Source: Phocoena phocoena (lineage: Eukaryota; Chordata; Mammalia; Artiodactyla; Phocoenidae). From it: a DNA stretch of 64,000 bases. Position 1 is the stretch's first letter. Each line of letters opens with the position of its first letter. A model generated the notes under the pieces. It was given only the letters and a program-made list of their open reading frames with translations. It was not told where the DNA came from and did no database searches. The translations under genes were made by a program, and so were the position numbers. The DNA lies in contig NC_089223.1 in assembly GCF_963924675.1 (NCBI RefSeq), positions 7,204,881-7,268,880 of the forward strand, written 5' to 3'. Shown one piece after another: positions 23,801-35,402 of this stretch.

Positions 23801-24519
23801 CTTTAATCCGATTTTACACTTTTGCCAATATAAAAGGTGAAAGTAGTAGATTTCCCCCCATGCATAAGCATTTGATCGATCTGTTATCAGTATAGGGTCA
23901 GAGGGAGGTTTTTTTGAGATAGTATGGGGAAACCTGCATGCTTATGTGCTATCGGGAATGATCAAGGGGAGCGGGGAATTTTTAAATTAGGAGACAGGTG
24001 AGGATTGCTGGAGTGGAGCCTTGAGCAGGTAAGAGCAGGTGGATCTTAGTGCACCTTAGACAGGATTACAGAAAGTTCATCGATAGTGACATACAGAACA
24101 GAAGAATCATGGGCACGCATGCTACAACATGGGCTGGTGGGACGCTGGAAATCTGTGCCAGCTTTCTTCGGACTGCTCCATTTTTTCTCAGTGAATTAGC
24201 AAAGCAGGTCTTCAGCTGAGAAGGTGGATGAAGGAGAGGAAGACATGAAGCAGTAGTTAGCAGAGAGAGAGAGAATGAAAGAACTAGAGAAACAGGATGA
24301 TTGGGAGGCAGCATTAGTAGGCCCCTTGAAATTCATGGTCATGAAGCAAGAGAACCAACGTGGTGTTTCTCTGGCCACGTTTAGTTGAACGGATCCAGGG
24401 GTGGAGTCGGTAGAAAGGTGGATTTAATCAGAGTTGGGGTTTCAATAGCAAGTTCAACCAGGTGAGAGCGGGCAATACCCGTATCAGAGACACCAGACTT
24501 TCAACTGAAAACTACTACT
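23801..24519. other. Intergenic, no gene seen
   Basis: Purine-rich. It may contain a further diverged antisense L2 piece that I cannot align by eye. Confidence 0.35.
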
Positions 24520-25560
24520 AGAGATAGAGGTGGACATTTTATAATAATAAAAAGACCAGCTTACCAAGAGATGCAACAAGTTTAAATTTGTATGGACCTA
24601 GAAGCTTAACCTGAAAAATACAAATTTCTAAATGACAGAACTTAGAAATGAATGAATTCATTTTCTTAGTAGGAGATTTTAACACAATTCTCTCAGTAAT
24701 CCATAGAAGAAATAGACAGCAGCAAGAAAAAAGGATTTAGAATATTTGAAGAGCATGCATAACAAACTTGGCCTAATTGAATATATATAAAACACTGTAC
24801 CCAATAACTCTAGAAGAGAGGATCTTATCAAATGCACATGGATGATTTATCAAAATCAACCAAATTTGGAACATAAAGCAATTCTCAACAAATTTCGAAG
24901 GATTGAAATCAGAATACTCTTTCTGATCATGGTAGATATTAACTAGATAGAAAAACAAAAAGAAAACTTTAAAATACCCATATGTTTGAAAATTAAGCAA
25001 TATACTCCTAAATAATCCATCAAAGAAAAAAGTCATAATAAAAATCAGAAAAAAATGTTAACTGCAAAATGATGAAAATACTGTTTATCAAAACTTATGA
25101 GATACAGCTAAAGCTGTGCTTGGAGAGAAATATATAGCCTTAAATACATATGGTAGAAAACGAGAAAGGCTAAAAATTAATGATCTAATTATTCACTCAA
25201 GGAGGTAGAAAATGAACACAAATTGAATCTAAAGAAAATAGAAGGGGGACTTCCCTGGTGGCGCAGTGGTTAGGAATCCACCTGCCAATGCAGGCGACAC
25301 GGGTTCGAGCCCTGGTCTGGCAAGATCCCACATGCTGCGGAGAAGCCACCGCGATGAGAAGCCCGCACACCGCAACGAAGAGTAGCGACCGCTCGCCTCA
25401 ACTAGAGAAAGCCCACGCTCAGCAACGAAGACCCAATGCAGCCAAATATATATATATATATAAATATAAATTAAAAGAAAATGGAAGGAAATGATAAAGA
25501 TAAGAACATCAATCAATGAGCTAGAACGCAAATATAAAGTACAACAATCAGCAACCAAAC
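24520..25560 (+). repeat. Old LINE-1 ORF2 remnant (split by a SINE)
   Basis: Degenerate L1 ORF2 is readable by eye ('gtaggagattttaacacaat' for the GDFNT motif, 'cagctaaagctgtgcttgg' for the KAVLRG-type region). It has many stops and frameshifts. A CHR SINE interrupts it at 25246-25473. Confidence 0.65.
25231..25488 (+). mobile_element. CHR-type SINE inserted in an old LINE-1
   Basis: Starts 'gggacttccctggtggcgca' and ends in a TA-rich tail. Flanking near-perfect direct repeats lie at 25231-25245 (aaagaaaatagaagg) and 25474-25488 (aaagaaaatggaagg, one mismatch). These are the target-site duplication. Confidence 0.95.
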
Positions 25561-27439
25561 ATTTGTTCCTTATAGTAAATTACAAGGTTGACTTTTGGTC
25601 TAGAAAATTCTCTTTGACCTTATAAATATCTAGAATGCCAAATATGTTAATCCTTTAGTTCAAAACATGAATAATACAGGTTTAATTATCTTTACAACTT
25701 GTATACTTAATATTAAATTTTCCAAGTTTAAAATATGGATACTCACTAAGAAAATAATTATGCCACTCCCAATGATTTTGAGTGTTTTTTCCTAGGAAAA
25801 TATTGTTAGGCTTCGTTCTCAGCAAGTGGATTTGTAGTCTGTTTGTTTTTTAAGTACCAGTGGTATTGATCAGTGTGCCACTAGGTCCTTGTTTAAGACA
25901 CTGATGGGACACAGTGAACCATTTTATAGTTGCTATATCAATGACTCCAAACATAAAGGAAAAGTTGGGTACATACCTATTTTCTCAGATTTGAATTATT
26001 TTATTCCCAATTTTCAAATAAAGTTAGTTTATAATCCTCATTCAGCAGGTACACAGTTGAAGTTTGTAATTCACTGGCTCTTAAAATATGTAAATGTCTT
26101 CTTATCCACTTGCTAAAAATCATTAACAGAATTCATTATTCTCTCCTTTTTCCTGACTTTTTGGAGCATACAACTCTTAATAATATTAGAACGTCTGATT
26201 GGATTCTCCAGATCTCAAGGCTGTGTCTGAACCTATTCACGGCATAACTGCTACTAGCAGTTGGTTCAATGTGAGGACTTGGATGGAATTCATGTGTGCA
26301 ATTGGTGTATCACATAACTGTATTTTATTCTCTTTGTGACATGCCATATTTCCAGCATGTCACGACCCTTACTTTTTTAGTTCTAACTCCTCCAGGACAA
26401 CAAACACCAAAAAGAAAGAAACCATTGGGTGGCCACTCGAGTACTGACCTCAGAACTGGTCCCAGAAGTTGGATGTCCACACCATGAAAAATAAACACAC
26501 CCCATCATTGCTGACACTAATTGTGTCCTTCACTTGTGTCTTCTCAGAAGAAAAGCCAAGAATGAAATTGCCATGAAGGACAAGTTCCTTCCCATCACTG
26601 GGAGTGGCCTCTTTACTACAGGGTTGAAGCCCAGCACTCACTTGCTGCGGGCTCAGTGCACATGGCCAGTGCCTGTGCTATTCATAGCACGTGAAGAAGG
26701 AAGGCGAGACCATCTCCTGGGACATCTAGCTTCCATGACTCAGCAGCAAATCTTTTTGCAGAAGTTAAGAGAAAGTATAATAGGCAAAAAATAGGTGAGA
26801 GGAGACTTAACGACATTACTCAGAACTTTCCTTTATGATACATAATTATCTATGATATGTCATCACTTAACATAGTTTTATGTATTACCAGATTTGTAAG
26901 TGATTAACTTTTTGAACACTTACAGAGTTGGACTATTGAGAGGACAATGTGGTATTGGTCAGTCACCAGCAGGGTAAGTCTGAGTTAGCAGGCCAATTTC
27001 ACTCTCACACATTCTCCTACATCAGCTCCATTAGTAACCAGGTTGGTACTTAGACTTCCATATACTAAGTCTGGCCACATGGCTTGCCTCCTAAGCAGTC
27101 GCACAGGACCCCACGCTTAGAAGGTCCCTGTGCTTAGAGGTCCCTGGGCTTGGTTTAATGCTCTGCTGTCCCTGTCTTGAATTCTTAATGATTATTAAAC
27201 AAATAGGTTCATATTTTCATTTTGCACTGAGCCCTCAAATGAGGAAGGCAGTCTTCCATAGACCATCCATTAAATTTTATTTCTTAACTTGTTCTGCCTG
27301 GGTGAAGAAGAGGAATGCTATTTACTTGAATAGCTACTCAAAATCCCAATACATCAAATCATATAAATTATCATACAATTATTTAACAATTAAAGGCACA
27401 ATTTAGGGAATTGCAGAATTATACCATGCAGTATAGAAA
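25561..27439. other. Intergenic, no gene seen
   Basis: No recognised repeat or coding domain. The ORF at 26534-26794 (86 codons) has no motif. Confidence 0.4.
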
Positions 27440-28407
27440 CCCAATTTCTTTAGGTGTATGGTTAGGTTGTTTATTGGAGATGTTTCTTGTTTTTTGATGT
27501 AGGATTGTATTGCTATAAACTTCCCTCTTAGAATTGCTTTTGCTGCATCCCATATGTTATGGGTGGTCCTGTTTTCATTGCCATTTATTTCTAGGTATTT
27601 TTTGATTTCCTCTTTGATTTCTTTAGTGACCTCTTTGTTATTTAGTAGCATATTGTTTAGCCTCCATGTGCTTGTATTTTTTACAGTTTTTTCCTGTAAT
27701 TGGTATCTAGTCTCAAAGCGTTGTGGTTGGAAAAGATACTGGATACGGTTTCAATTTTCTTAAATTTACCAAGGCTTGATTTGTGACCCAAGATATGATC
27801 TATCCTGGAGAATATTCCATGAGCACTTGAGAAGAAAGTGTATTCTGTTGTTTTGGGATGGAATGTCCTATAATATCAATTAAGTCCATCTTGTTTAATG
27901 TGTCATTTAAAGCTTGTGTTTCCTTATTTATTTTCATCTTGGATGATCTGTCCATTGGTGGAAGTGGGGTGTTAAAGTCCCCTGCTATGATTGTGTTACT
28001 GTTGATTCCCCCTTTTATGGCTGTTAGCATTTGCCTTATGTATTGAGGTGCTGCTCTGGTGGGTGCATAAATATTTACAATTGTTGTATCTTCTTCTTAG
28101 ATTGATCCCTTGATCATTATGTAGTGTCCTTCTTTGTCTCTTGTAATAGTCTTTGTTTTAAAGTCTATTTTGTCTGATATGAGTATTGCTACTCCAGCTT
28201 TCCTCTGATTTCCATTTGCATGGAATATCTTTTTCCATCCCTCACTTTCAGTCTGTATGTGTCCCTAGGTCTGAAGTGGGTCTCTTGTACACAGCGTACA
28301 TATGGGTCTTGTTTTTGTTTCCATTCAGCCAGTCTGTGTCTTTTGTTTGGAGCATTTAATCCATCTACTTTTAAGTTAATTATCGATATGTATGTTCCTA
28401 TTACCAT
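27440..28407 (-). pseudogene. LINE-1 ORF2 N-terminal remnant (endonuclease region)
   Basis: ORF2 normally encodes the endonuclease/reverse transcriptase used for L1 retrotransposition. The remnant begins at 28,407 with 'ISIINLKVDGLNAPNKRHR'. Later fragments contain 'IIAGDFNTPL', the endonuclease GDFN motif, and 'IWDAAKAILRGKFIA'. Stops and frame changes (for example the end of the first open segment at 28,189) break it into at least three pieces, and the reverse-transcriptase domain is absent. It is not functional. Confidence 0.85.
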
Positions 28408-28479
28408 TTCCTTAATTGTTTTGGGTTTGTTTTTGTAGGTCTTTTCCTACAAAAGACCTTTTCTAGGTCTTTTCCTAGA

Positions 28480-29372
28480 GTAGTTCCTTTAGCATTTGTT
28501 GTAAAGCTGGTTTGGTGGTGCTGAATTGTCTTAGCTTTTGCTTATCTGTAAAGGTTTTAATTTCTCCATCAAATCTGAATGAGATCCTTGCTGTGTAGAG
28601 TACTCTCTGTTGTAGGTTTTTACCTTTTATCACTTTAAATATGTCGTGTCACACTCTTCTGGCTTGCAGAGTTTCTGCTGAAAGATCATCTGTTAATCTT
28701 ACGGGGATTCCCTTGTATGTTATTTGTTGCCTTTCCCTTGCTGCTTTCAATATTTTTTCTTTCTTTGTATTTAATTTTTGATAGCTTGATCAAATTATTA
28801 AAAATTAGTCTTGGCGTGTTTCTCCTTGGATTTATCCTGTATGGGACTCTCTGCACTTCCTGGATTTAACTGACTATCTCCTTTCCCATATTACGGAAGT
28901 TTTCAACTATAATCTCTTCAAATATTTTCTCAGTCTCTTTCTTTTTCTCTTCTTCTTCTGGAACCCATATAATTTGAATGTTGGTGCATTTAATGTTGTC
29001 CCAGAGGTCTCTGAGACTGTCCTCAATTCCTTTCATTCTTTTTTCTTTACTCTGCTCTGCGGTACTTATTTCCACTATTTTATCTTCCACGTCACTTATC
29101 CATTCTTCTGCCTCAGTTATTCTGCTATTGATTCCTTCTAGAGAATTTTTAATTTCATTTATAGTGTTGTTCATCATTGTTTGTTTGTTCTTTAGTTCTT
29201 CTAGTTTCGTGCTAAACGTTTCTTTTACTTTCTCTGTTCTTTTTCCAATATTTTGCATCATCTTTACTATCATTACTCTGATTTCTTTTCCAGGTAGACT
29301 GCCTATTTCCTCTTCATTTGTTTGGTCTGGTGGGTTTTTACCTTGCTCCTTCATCTGCTGTGTGTTTCTCAT
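28480..29372 (-). pseudogene. LINE-1 ORF1 remnant
   Basis: ORF1 encodes the L1 RNA-binding, trimeric coiled-coil protein. The open part (29,372 down to 28,866) codes for 168 aa, with a charged N-terminus and a long heptad-like coiled coil ('INSRITEAEEWISDVEDK' region). A TAA at 28,866-28,868 interrupts it. L1 ORF1-like coding sequence continues beyond the stop ('caggaagtgcagagagtccc' on the minus strand) for about 380 bases with further lesions. It is a pseudogene. Confidence 0.85.
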
Positions 29373-31312
29373 TTTGCCTCACTTACTGTGTTTGGGGTCT
29401 CCTTTCCGCAGGCTGCCAGTTTGTAGTTCCCATTGTTTTTGGTGTCTGCCCCCAGTGGCCAAGGTTGGTTCAGTGGGTTGCGTAGGCTTCCTGGTGGAGG
29501 GGGCTGGTGCCTGTGTCTGGATCTTGTCTTTCTGGTGGGCAGGACCACATCCAGTGGTGTGTTTTGGGGTGTCTGTGACCTTATTATGATTTTAGGCAGC
29601 CTCTCTACTAATGGGTGGGGTTGTGCTCCCGTCTTGCTAGTTGTTTGGCATGGGGTGTCCAGCACTGGAGCTTGCTGGTCATTGAATGGAGCTGGATCTT
29701 AGCGTTGAGACATAGATCTCTGGGAGAGCTCTCACCAATTGATATTACATGGGGCTGGGAGGTCTCTGGTGTTCCAATGTCCTGAATTCAGCTCTCCCAC
29801 CTCAGAGGCTCAGGTCTGACACCCGGCCGGAGCACCAAGACCCTGTCAGCCACATGGCTCAGAGGAAAAGGGAGAAAAAAATAGAAAGAAAGAAATAATA
29901 AATGAAATAAAATAAAGTTATTAAATTTATAAAATTATTAAAATAATTTTTTAAATAATTTTTTTTAAAAAAAAGAAGAGAGCCATCAAACCAATTAACA
30001 AATCCACCAATGACAACAAGCGCCAAAAACTAAACCAAGTTAAACATATAAATCAGAAACTAGTCAGGTGCATACAGGAAACCCCAAGTAGTTGCTCCCA
30101 AAGTCCACCGCCTCAATTTTGGGATGATTTGTTGTCTATTCAGGTATTCCAGAGATGCAAGTACATGATGTTGATGGTGGAGATTTAATCCGCTGCTCCT
30201 GCTGGGAGGAGAGGCTGCTGGGAGAGATTTCCCTTTCTCTTCTTTGTTCGCACAGTTCCCGGGGTTCAGCTTTGGATTTGGCCCCGCCTCTGCGTGTAGG
30301 TCGCCTGAGGGCGTCTGTTCTTCACTCAGACAGGACGGGGTTAAAGGAGCCGCTGATTCGGGGGCTCTGGCTCACTCAGGCCGGGGAGGGGGGGGAGGGA
30401 GGGGTCCGGATGCGGGGCGGGCCTGCGGCGGCAGAGGCGGCGTGACGTTGCACCAGTGTGAGGCGCGCCCTGCGTTCTCCCGGGGAAGTTGTCCCTGGAT
30501 CCCGGGACCCTGGCAGTGGCGGGCTGGACAGGCTCCCGGGAGGGGAGGTGTAGAGTGACCTGTGCTCGCACACAGGCTTCTTGGTGGCAGCAGCAGCAGC
30601 CTTAGCGTCTCATGCCCGTCTCTGGGGTCCGCGCTATTAGCCGCGGCTCGCGCCCGTCTCTGGAGCTCCTTTAGGCGGTGCTCTGAATCCCCTCTCCTCG
30701 CACACCCCAAAACAATGGTCTCTTGCTCTTTCGGCAACTCCAGACTTTTCCCCAGACTCCCTCCTGGCTAGCCATGGTGCACTAAACCCCTGCAGGCTGT
30801 GTTCACGCCGCCAACCCCAGTCCTCTCGCTGCGCTCCGACCAAAGCCCGAGCCTCAGCTCCCAGCCCCGCCCGCCCCGGGCAGGTGAGCAGACAAGCCTC
30901 TCGGGCTGGTGAGTGCCGGTTGGCCCTGATCCTCTGTGCGGGAATCTCTTCGCTTTGCCCTCCGCACCCCTGTCTGTGGCTGTGCTCTCCTCCGCGGCTC
31001 CGAAGCTTCCCGCCTCCGCCTCCCGCAGTCTCCGCCTGCGAAGGGGCTCCTAGTGTGTGGAAACTTTTCCTCCTTCACGGCTCCCTCCCAGAGGTGTAGG
31101 TCCCGTCCCTATCCTTTTGTTTCTGTTTATTCTTTTTTCTTTTGCCCTACCCAGGTACGTGGGGGATTTCTTGCCTTTTGGGAGGTCTGAGGTCTTCTGC
31201 CAGTGTTCAATAGGTGTTCTGTAGGAGTTGTTCCACGTGTAGATGTATTTCTGATGTATCTGTGGGGAGGAAGGTGATCTCCGCGTCTCACTCCTCTGTC
31301 ATCTTGAAGGCC
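29373..31312 (-). promoter_or_regulatory. LINE-1 5' UTR / internal promoter region
   Basis: A GC-rich, CpG-dense stretch (densest at 30,250-31,050 on the + strand) lies upstream of ORF1. In L1 elements this region holds the internal RNA polymerase II promoter. It is by far the most CpG-rich stretch in the window and could be mistaken for a gene-associated CpG island. An A-rich patch lies at about 29,875-29,980. Whether it retains activity cannot be judged. Confidence 0.75.
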
Positions 31313-31756
31313 TTCCCTTCATTTCTTTTTATACCCTTGAATGTCCAGCCTAGAACTCTGTGACCATATTCATAGTAGATGATCTCTAGATACTTGTGGA
31401 ATGAATAAACGAATAAATAACTCATTCTTTATTGGTCTTCAGAAAGGTGATAGTAGCAAGAAGCTCTAGAGTCTTTGGGCATCAGAAAGGATAAGAAATG
31501 AGAAGAGGGGGGCAATAAAGGAAATATTGGCCTTCTTTTCATCAAGATTCAAAGGAGGACCAGGAGAAAATGCCAACAGAATGAGCCACTCCTGAGGCCA
31601 GGACAGCCTGCAAGCAGGCATGGTCTTCCAGCTCTCCAGGGTTCCTCAGTCCATCTCCCTTCTGACCTGCCACTGACATTCAGAGGGTCCCAAAATAAAG
31701 CCGAGCAGAAATATCTAGTTATATTTACATCTTAATGGCAGGGGAAAATATATTTG
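31313..31756. other. Intergenic, nothing firmly recognised
   Basis: 'gtggaatgaataaacgaata' near 31,400 may be an L2-type 3' end. The rest is unassigned. Confidence 0.35.
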
Positions 31757-31868
31757 CAGAGCCAAACATTGTTTTACCAGTAACCTTACTACCTGCAATC
31801 TAAAAGACATCACAGAGCCAAACATTGTTTCACCAGTAACCTTACTACCTGCAATCTACAGGACATCA
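31757..31868. repeat. Tandem duplication, 2 x 56 bp
   Basis: Copies at 31757-31812 and 31813-31868 both start 'cagagccaaacattgttt' and end 'gacatca', with only a few differences. It is a local segmental duplication, not a known transposon. Confidence 0.85.
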
Positions 31869-33446
31869 CATTCGTTTTTCTTTTGTTTGCTTTGCTTATT
31901 TCTGGAAATGTGGGTTTCTCTTTAGAATAGCTCCAGGGTGGAAGCACGTGAACACTCCTGAGTTATCACAACCGCCACCACAGTCTTCATATTCAAACGT
32001 GGCAAATATAGAAGGTGACTCCCATTTCACCAAGCTATGAAGATAATATTTGGGGGAGAAAAAAAGAGGAGAGAAGCCTCTACATACATGCAAGCAATGC
32101 CTAAAAGTGATCTGACCCTTTGCTCTTCAAAGTTTGGGCATCTAAAGAGAAACAACGTGGGGCCACACCTTCATTTGGCTAAGTATATGGTTTTAAGACA
32201 CTAAACCACTCATTTACAAGTTTCTGCTTAAATTTTCAACCACATTTTAAGCACGAAAGTTTGTGGCTCATGAGTTAAGATGCCACCAAAGAAAACATTG
32301 CTGTATGGGGTGTTGCTCTTGAGATCCTTGGAAACAGCAGATCGTACTGGGTTCCCTGTGACCCTCTGCATTTGAAAAGCATTGGTTTGCTAATAGTTGG
32401 TTTCAGGCTGCAGTGGTCCACAAACTGTTTTGTTCTTTTTCTATGGTCTGTGAATGATACGCCTCAAGGAATGATGGCTGATACTTTTTTCATTTTCCTC
32501 CCTAATTTTCTCACTAAAAAATGTTTAATTAGTGAAAAGGCAACATATTTATAGATATAATAAAACAGTAGAGGAAAGACTGTTTTAAATATACACACAA
32601 CATGTTGTGTTTAGATACACACACCCACACACACACACGTATATTTTAAGGATACTTTAAATTCAAACACATGTGATTCAGAAAACTATACTGTTATGTT
32701 TCCCTAGAGTATGATGAAAGCGAACTCTTATATGAACAACAAATTTTTTGAGGTGTTTAAAAATAAAAGGAATATATGTATGCAAAATCTATAAAAGGAA
32801 TGTTTAATGTTACGGTTAAGTAATTTAAGATCCAAGAAGTGAAATATACTGAAGACTCATAGTAGCAGACACTCCATACGCACTATCTTACTGCTCATAA
32901 GGACTTTAAAATAGGTATCGTGTCCTCATATTAAAAATATGGAAACTGAGACTAAGAGAAGCTAAAATGAATTTTAATTCTAATAAAGGATGAATGAATA
33001 GTTATGTTAACAATTTCTAAATTTGCTATTTGCTCTTACAACATGATTTAAAAGTGACAGTATAGTAAAATTTGGCAACACAATATTTTGAATGACAACA
33101 CTAATGCTCTTTAGTCGATTTTTTCCCCCAAAATCCTTAATAGAAAAGCCCAAACCAGGAGTTTAATGGAGGCTGAAAAGAAAGGTGCTGGGATCAGGAA
33201 AACAATAGAAAAAGTAATGTATTCCATAGGGCTATAGAACATAATAAATAATTATTATGACAAATAATATATGAGAAAAAATGTTTCAGAGAGTCATTCA
33301 GTAAATTGTGTTGTATATAAATAATTGAATTAAAAATTAATTTAAGTTGAGAATTATATTGTATTTTACTAAATTTAATAGAAAATTCCAGTTATCAGTA
33401 AGATTTGGCCACCTAAGTAAATGAAAATATAAGTTATTAGGGACAA
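31869..33446. other. AT-rich intergenic; weak MIR at 32860-32975
   Basis: 'cacactatctta'-type and 'aaaatatggaaactgagact' strings at about 32,870-32,960 suggest an antisense MIR. A short (AC)n tract lies at about 32,616-32,638. No gene seen. Confidence 0.4.
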
Positions 33447-33556
33447 ATAATTATTTTTTTAATTGAAATACAGTTGATGTATGATGCTATGTTAGTTTCA
33501 GGTGTATTACACTATGATTTGACATTTGCATACATTATGAAATGATCACTACAATG
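33447..33556 (-). mobile_element. LINE-1 3'-end fragment, antisense
   Basis: 'aattgaaatacagttgatg', 'gctatgttagtttcaggtg' and 'attatgaaatgatcactac' form the antisense L1 3' UTR. Only about 110 bp remain. Confidence 0.75.
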
Positions 33557-33689
33557 GGGACCAATAATTCTTGGTTACACCTGCAATGCTTTATACATTT
33601 CCCAGGCTGTCAAATGTTCAAACAAGTAGTGAGATCTCCATTCTCACAAAAATTTGCAGCAGATATATTTTCCAAGCTCAAACTGTAGT

Positions 33690-34119
33690 TCCAGCAGCAT
33701 TTTTCAGACCTCCATGGAAGTATGAAGGACATTTTTCAAATTTCAAAATGTATTTAATAACAATGTAAAATTTATCTAACTAATGAAATTGAGGAGCTTC
33801 CATTTAACTTCAATTGAGGGTAATTAATTTGCAGTGTAATGACAGGATAAAAGGCAACTATCAAGAGGCAAATCTAGTAGAATTCTATCAATGCCTTCCA
33901 AGTAATGAATATGCTCAACTGAAATCACATGCTTATGGACTGATATCAGTATTTAGCTGGATCTATCTGTGTGAAAAGACATTTTCAAAGATGGAATATG
34001 TAAAATCTCATTTCATTAATGATGTCCCTTTGCAGTCAATTTCGATGATAGAGAACAACAACGTTGAAGATTTGGCAAAATTTAAGGAAAGGATCCTGAA
34101 ATGGGATTTTATTTATTAA
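33690..34119 (+). pseudogene. hAT-family transposase C-terminal remnant
   Basis: An open segment from 33,814 to 34,119 (101 codons) reads like the C-terminal dimerisation domain of hAT-type transposases, as in GTF2IRD2/ZBED-type hAT-derived proteins: 'VINLQCND' near the start, 'LVEFYQCLPSNEYAQLKSHA', then 'YLCEKTFSKMEYVKS'. Related upstream sequence (about 33,690-33,813, 'EIEELPFNFN') lies in a different frame and is broken by stops. No upstream catalytic domain or zinc finger is seen, and L1 fragments flank it on both sides. The fossil-transposon reading is favoured over a gene. Confidence 0.7.
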
Positions 34120-34214
34120 GTCACTAATGTTAGGGGTTTTATCCATCAGAGTATGTGTCATTTATTACAACAGTTTGCCTTATGTAAGCTTAACCACAGA
34201 ATCACCTAGTTAAA

Positions 34215-34365
34215 ACAAAACAAAAATTATTTTTTTACTGAGGTATAATTGACATACGACATTAGATTAGTTTCAGATAGACAACATAATGATTTGATAT
34301 TTATATATATTGTGAAATGATCACTACAATAAGTCTATAGTTAACATCCAACAATTTTTTTTTAA
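34215..34365 (-). mobile_element. LINE-1 3'-end fragment, antisense
   Basis: 'ttttttactgaggtataatt', 'gattagtttcagatagac' and 'ttgtgaaatgatcactac' form the antisense L1 3' UTR, similar to but more diverged than the fragment at 33.45 kb. Confidence 0.7.
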
Positions 34366-34504
34366 AATTTCAATCATCCCACTATCTATAGCATATGAAC
34401 TAGGACTCAAATTATAACCTCAATATATTTTGTCTCATTATGATACACGAATTATGCTATCTCTAATTATATTTTATACAAATTAAATGTGCTATGACCT
34501 TAAC
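34366..34504. other. Intergenic, nothing recognised
   Basis: Short AT-rich spacer. Confidence 0.35.
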
Positions 34505-34665
34505 TCTTACATCCCATTTAATATTTATACCTATCACATTGGGAATTATTTTGTCTTACGGACGAGAAAAACTAAGGCTCGGAGTGGTCAGTTAATGTGT
34601 CTTAAGTTACTGAGCCAGAACTTAACCCATGTGTGTCTGTCTCTAAGTATGTCTTTTCACGTATA
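34505..34665 (-). repeat. MIR SINE fossil, antisense
   Basis: 'catcccatttaatattta', 'cggacgagaaaaactaag', then 'cttaagttactgagccag' follow antisense MIR order. Confidence 0.5.
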
Positions 34666-34929
34666 ACTCTAACTGATGTCTACTTATTCCCACGGCAGCT
34701 CACAGCGCAGTTGGGCTGAAGTGCTCAGAGCTAAAATGAGAACACTGCAGTGTGGAGCCCTTGGTGTGTTCCGGTTCCCCGCCCCCCCGGTTACAGATCC
34801 TACTAAATGTATCCATCTCCTAGTCCATCTTCTTTATACTCTGATTTTACTCAAAGTGGCCACTTAATTAAAGTTTAGGTATCAATGTTCTGACTTCATT
34901 ATAGCTTAAATTTTAAATTAAACATGTCA
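34666..34929. other. Intergenic, nothing recognised
   Basis: The ORF at 34676-34867 has no motif. Confidence 0.35.
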
Positions 34930-35402
34930 TATATCCATAAAAAGATGGGTACACCAATGTTCACCGTAGCTTTCCTCATGACAGAAAAAACTAACTAAAT
35001 GCCCATAAACAGGAGTATGACTAATCAAATTGTGGTATATTTATATAATGGAATACTACTCATCAATAAAAACAATCAACTACTGATACATGAGCACAAT
35101 AAATGGATATAAAAAGTGTTATGCTCAGTGAAAGAAGCCAGACACAAAAGAAGACTTGCTGTACAATTCCATTTCTATAAACTTTAAGAAATGGCAAAAC
35201 GAATCCATGGAATGAAAAACAGAATAGTGTTTGCCTCTGGCAAACAGAGGGAACAGACCAGAAAAGAAAATGAGAGAACTTTTAGAGTAATGCAATTGTT
35301 CTATGTGTTGATTTGGGTGTAAACAGTTATTAAAGCTTAATGAACTGTACACTTAAGATACACATAGTTTACTATATGTATTTACACTTTAATTTTTAAA
35401 AA
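34930..35402 (+). repeat. Old LINE-1 ORF2-end/3'-UTR remnant
   Basis: 'aaatgcccataaacaggag', 'tggaatactactcatcaa', 'agaagccagacacaaaaga' and 'tgaactgtacacttaag' are the classic order at the end of old L1 elements. Not coding. Confidence 0.75.

Larger units (their letters stand above)
27440..31312 (-). mobile_element. LINE-1 with apparently complete 5' UTR but no 3' half
   Basis: Read on the minus strand, the element starts at about 31,312 ('caagatgacagaggagtga') and shows a long GC/CpG-rich 5' UTR (to about 29,373), ORF1 (29,372 to about 28,480), a spacer, and the first ~310 codons of ORF2. Sequence resembling L1 stops at about 27,440 in mid-ORF2, with no poly(A) and no target-site duplication that I can find. 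This is the reverse of the usual 5' truncation and implies a later deletion or rearrangement. The 203-codon + strand ORF at 28978-29589 is an antisense shadow. Confidence 0.9.

Noticed and set aside
28978..29589. 203-codon + ORF with hydrophobic stretches
   Set aside because: Antisense reading of LINE-1 ORF1 and 5' UTR; coding evidence is on the minus strand.
30180..31310. CpG-island-like stretch suggesting a gene promoter
   Set aside because: It is the 5' UTR of the minus-strand LINE-1, continuous with ORF1.
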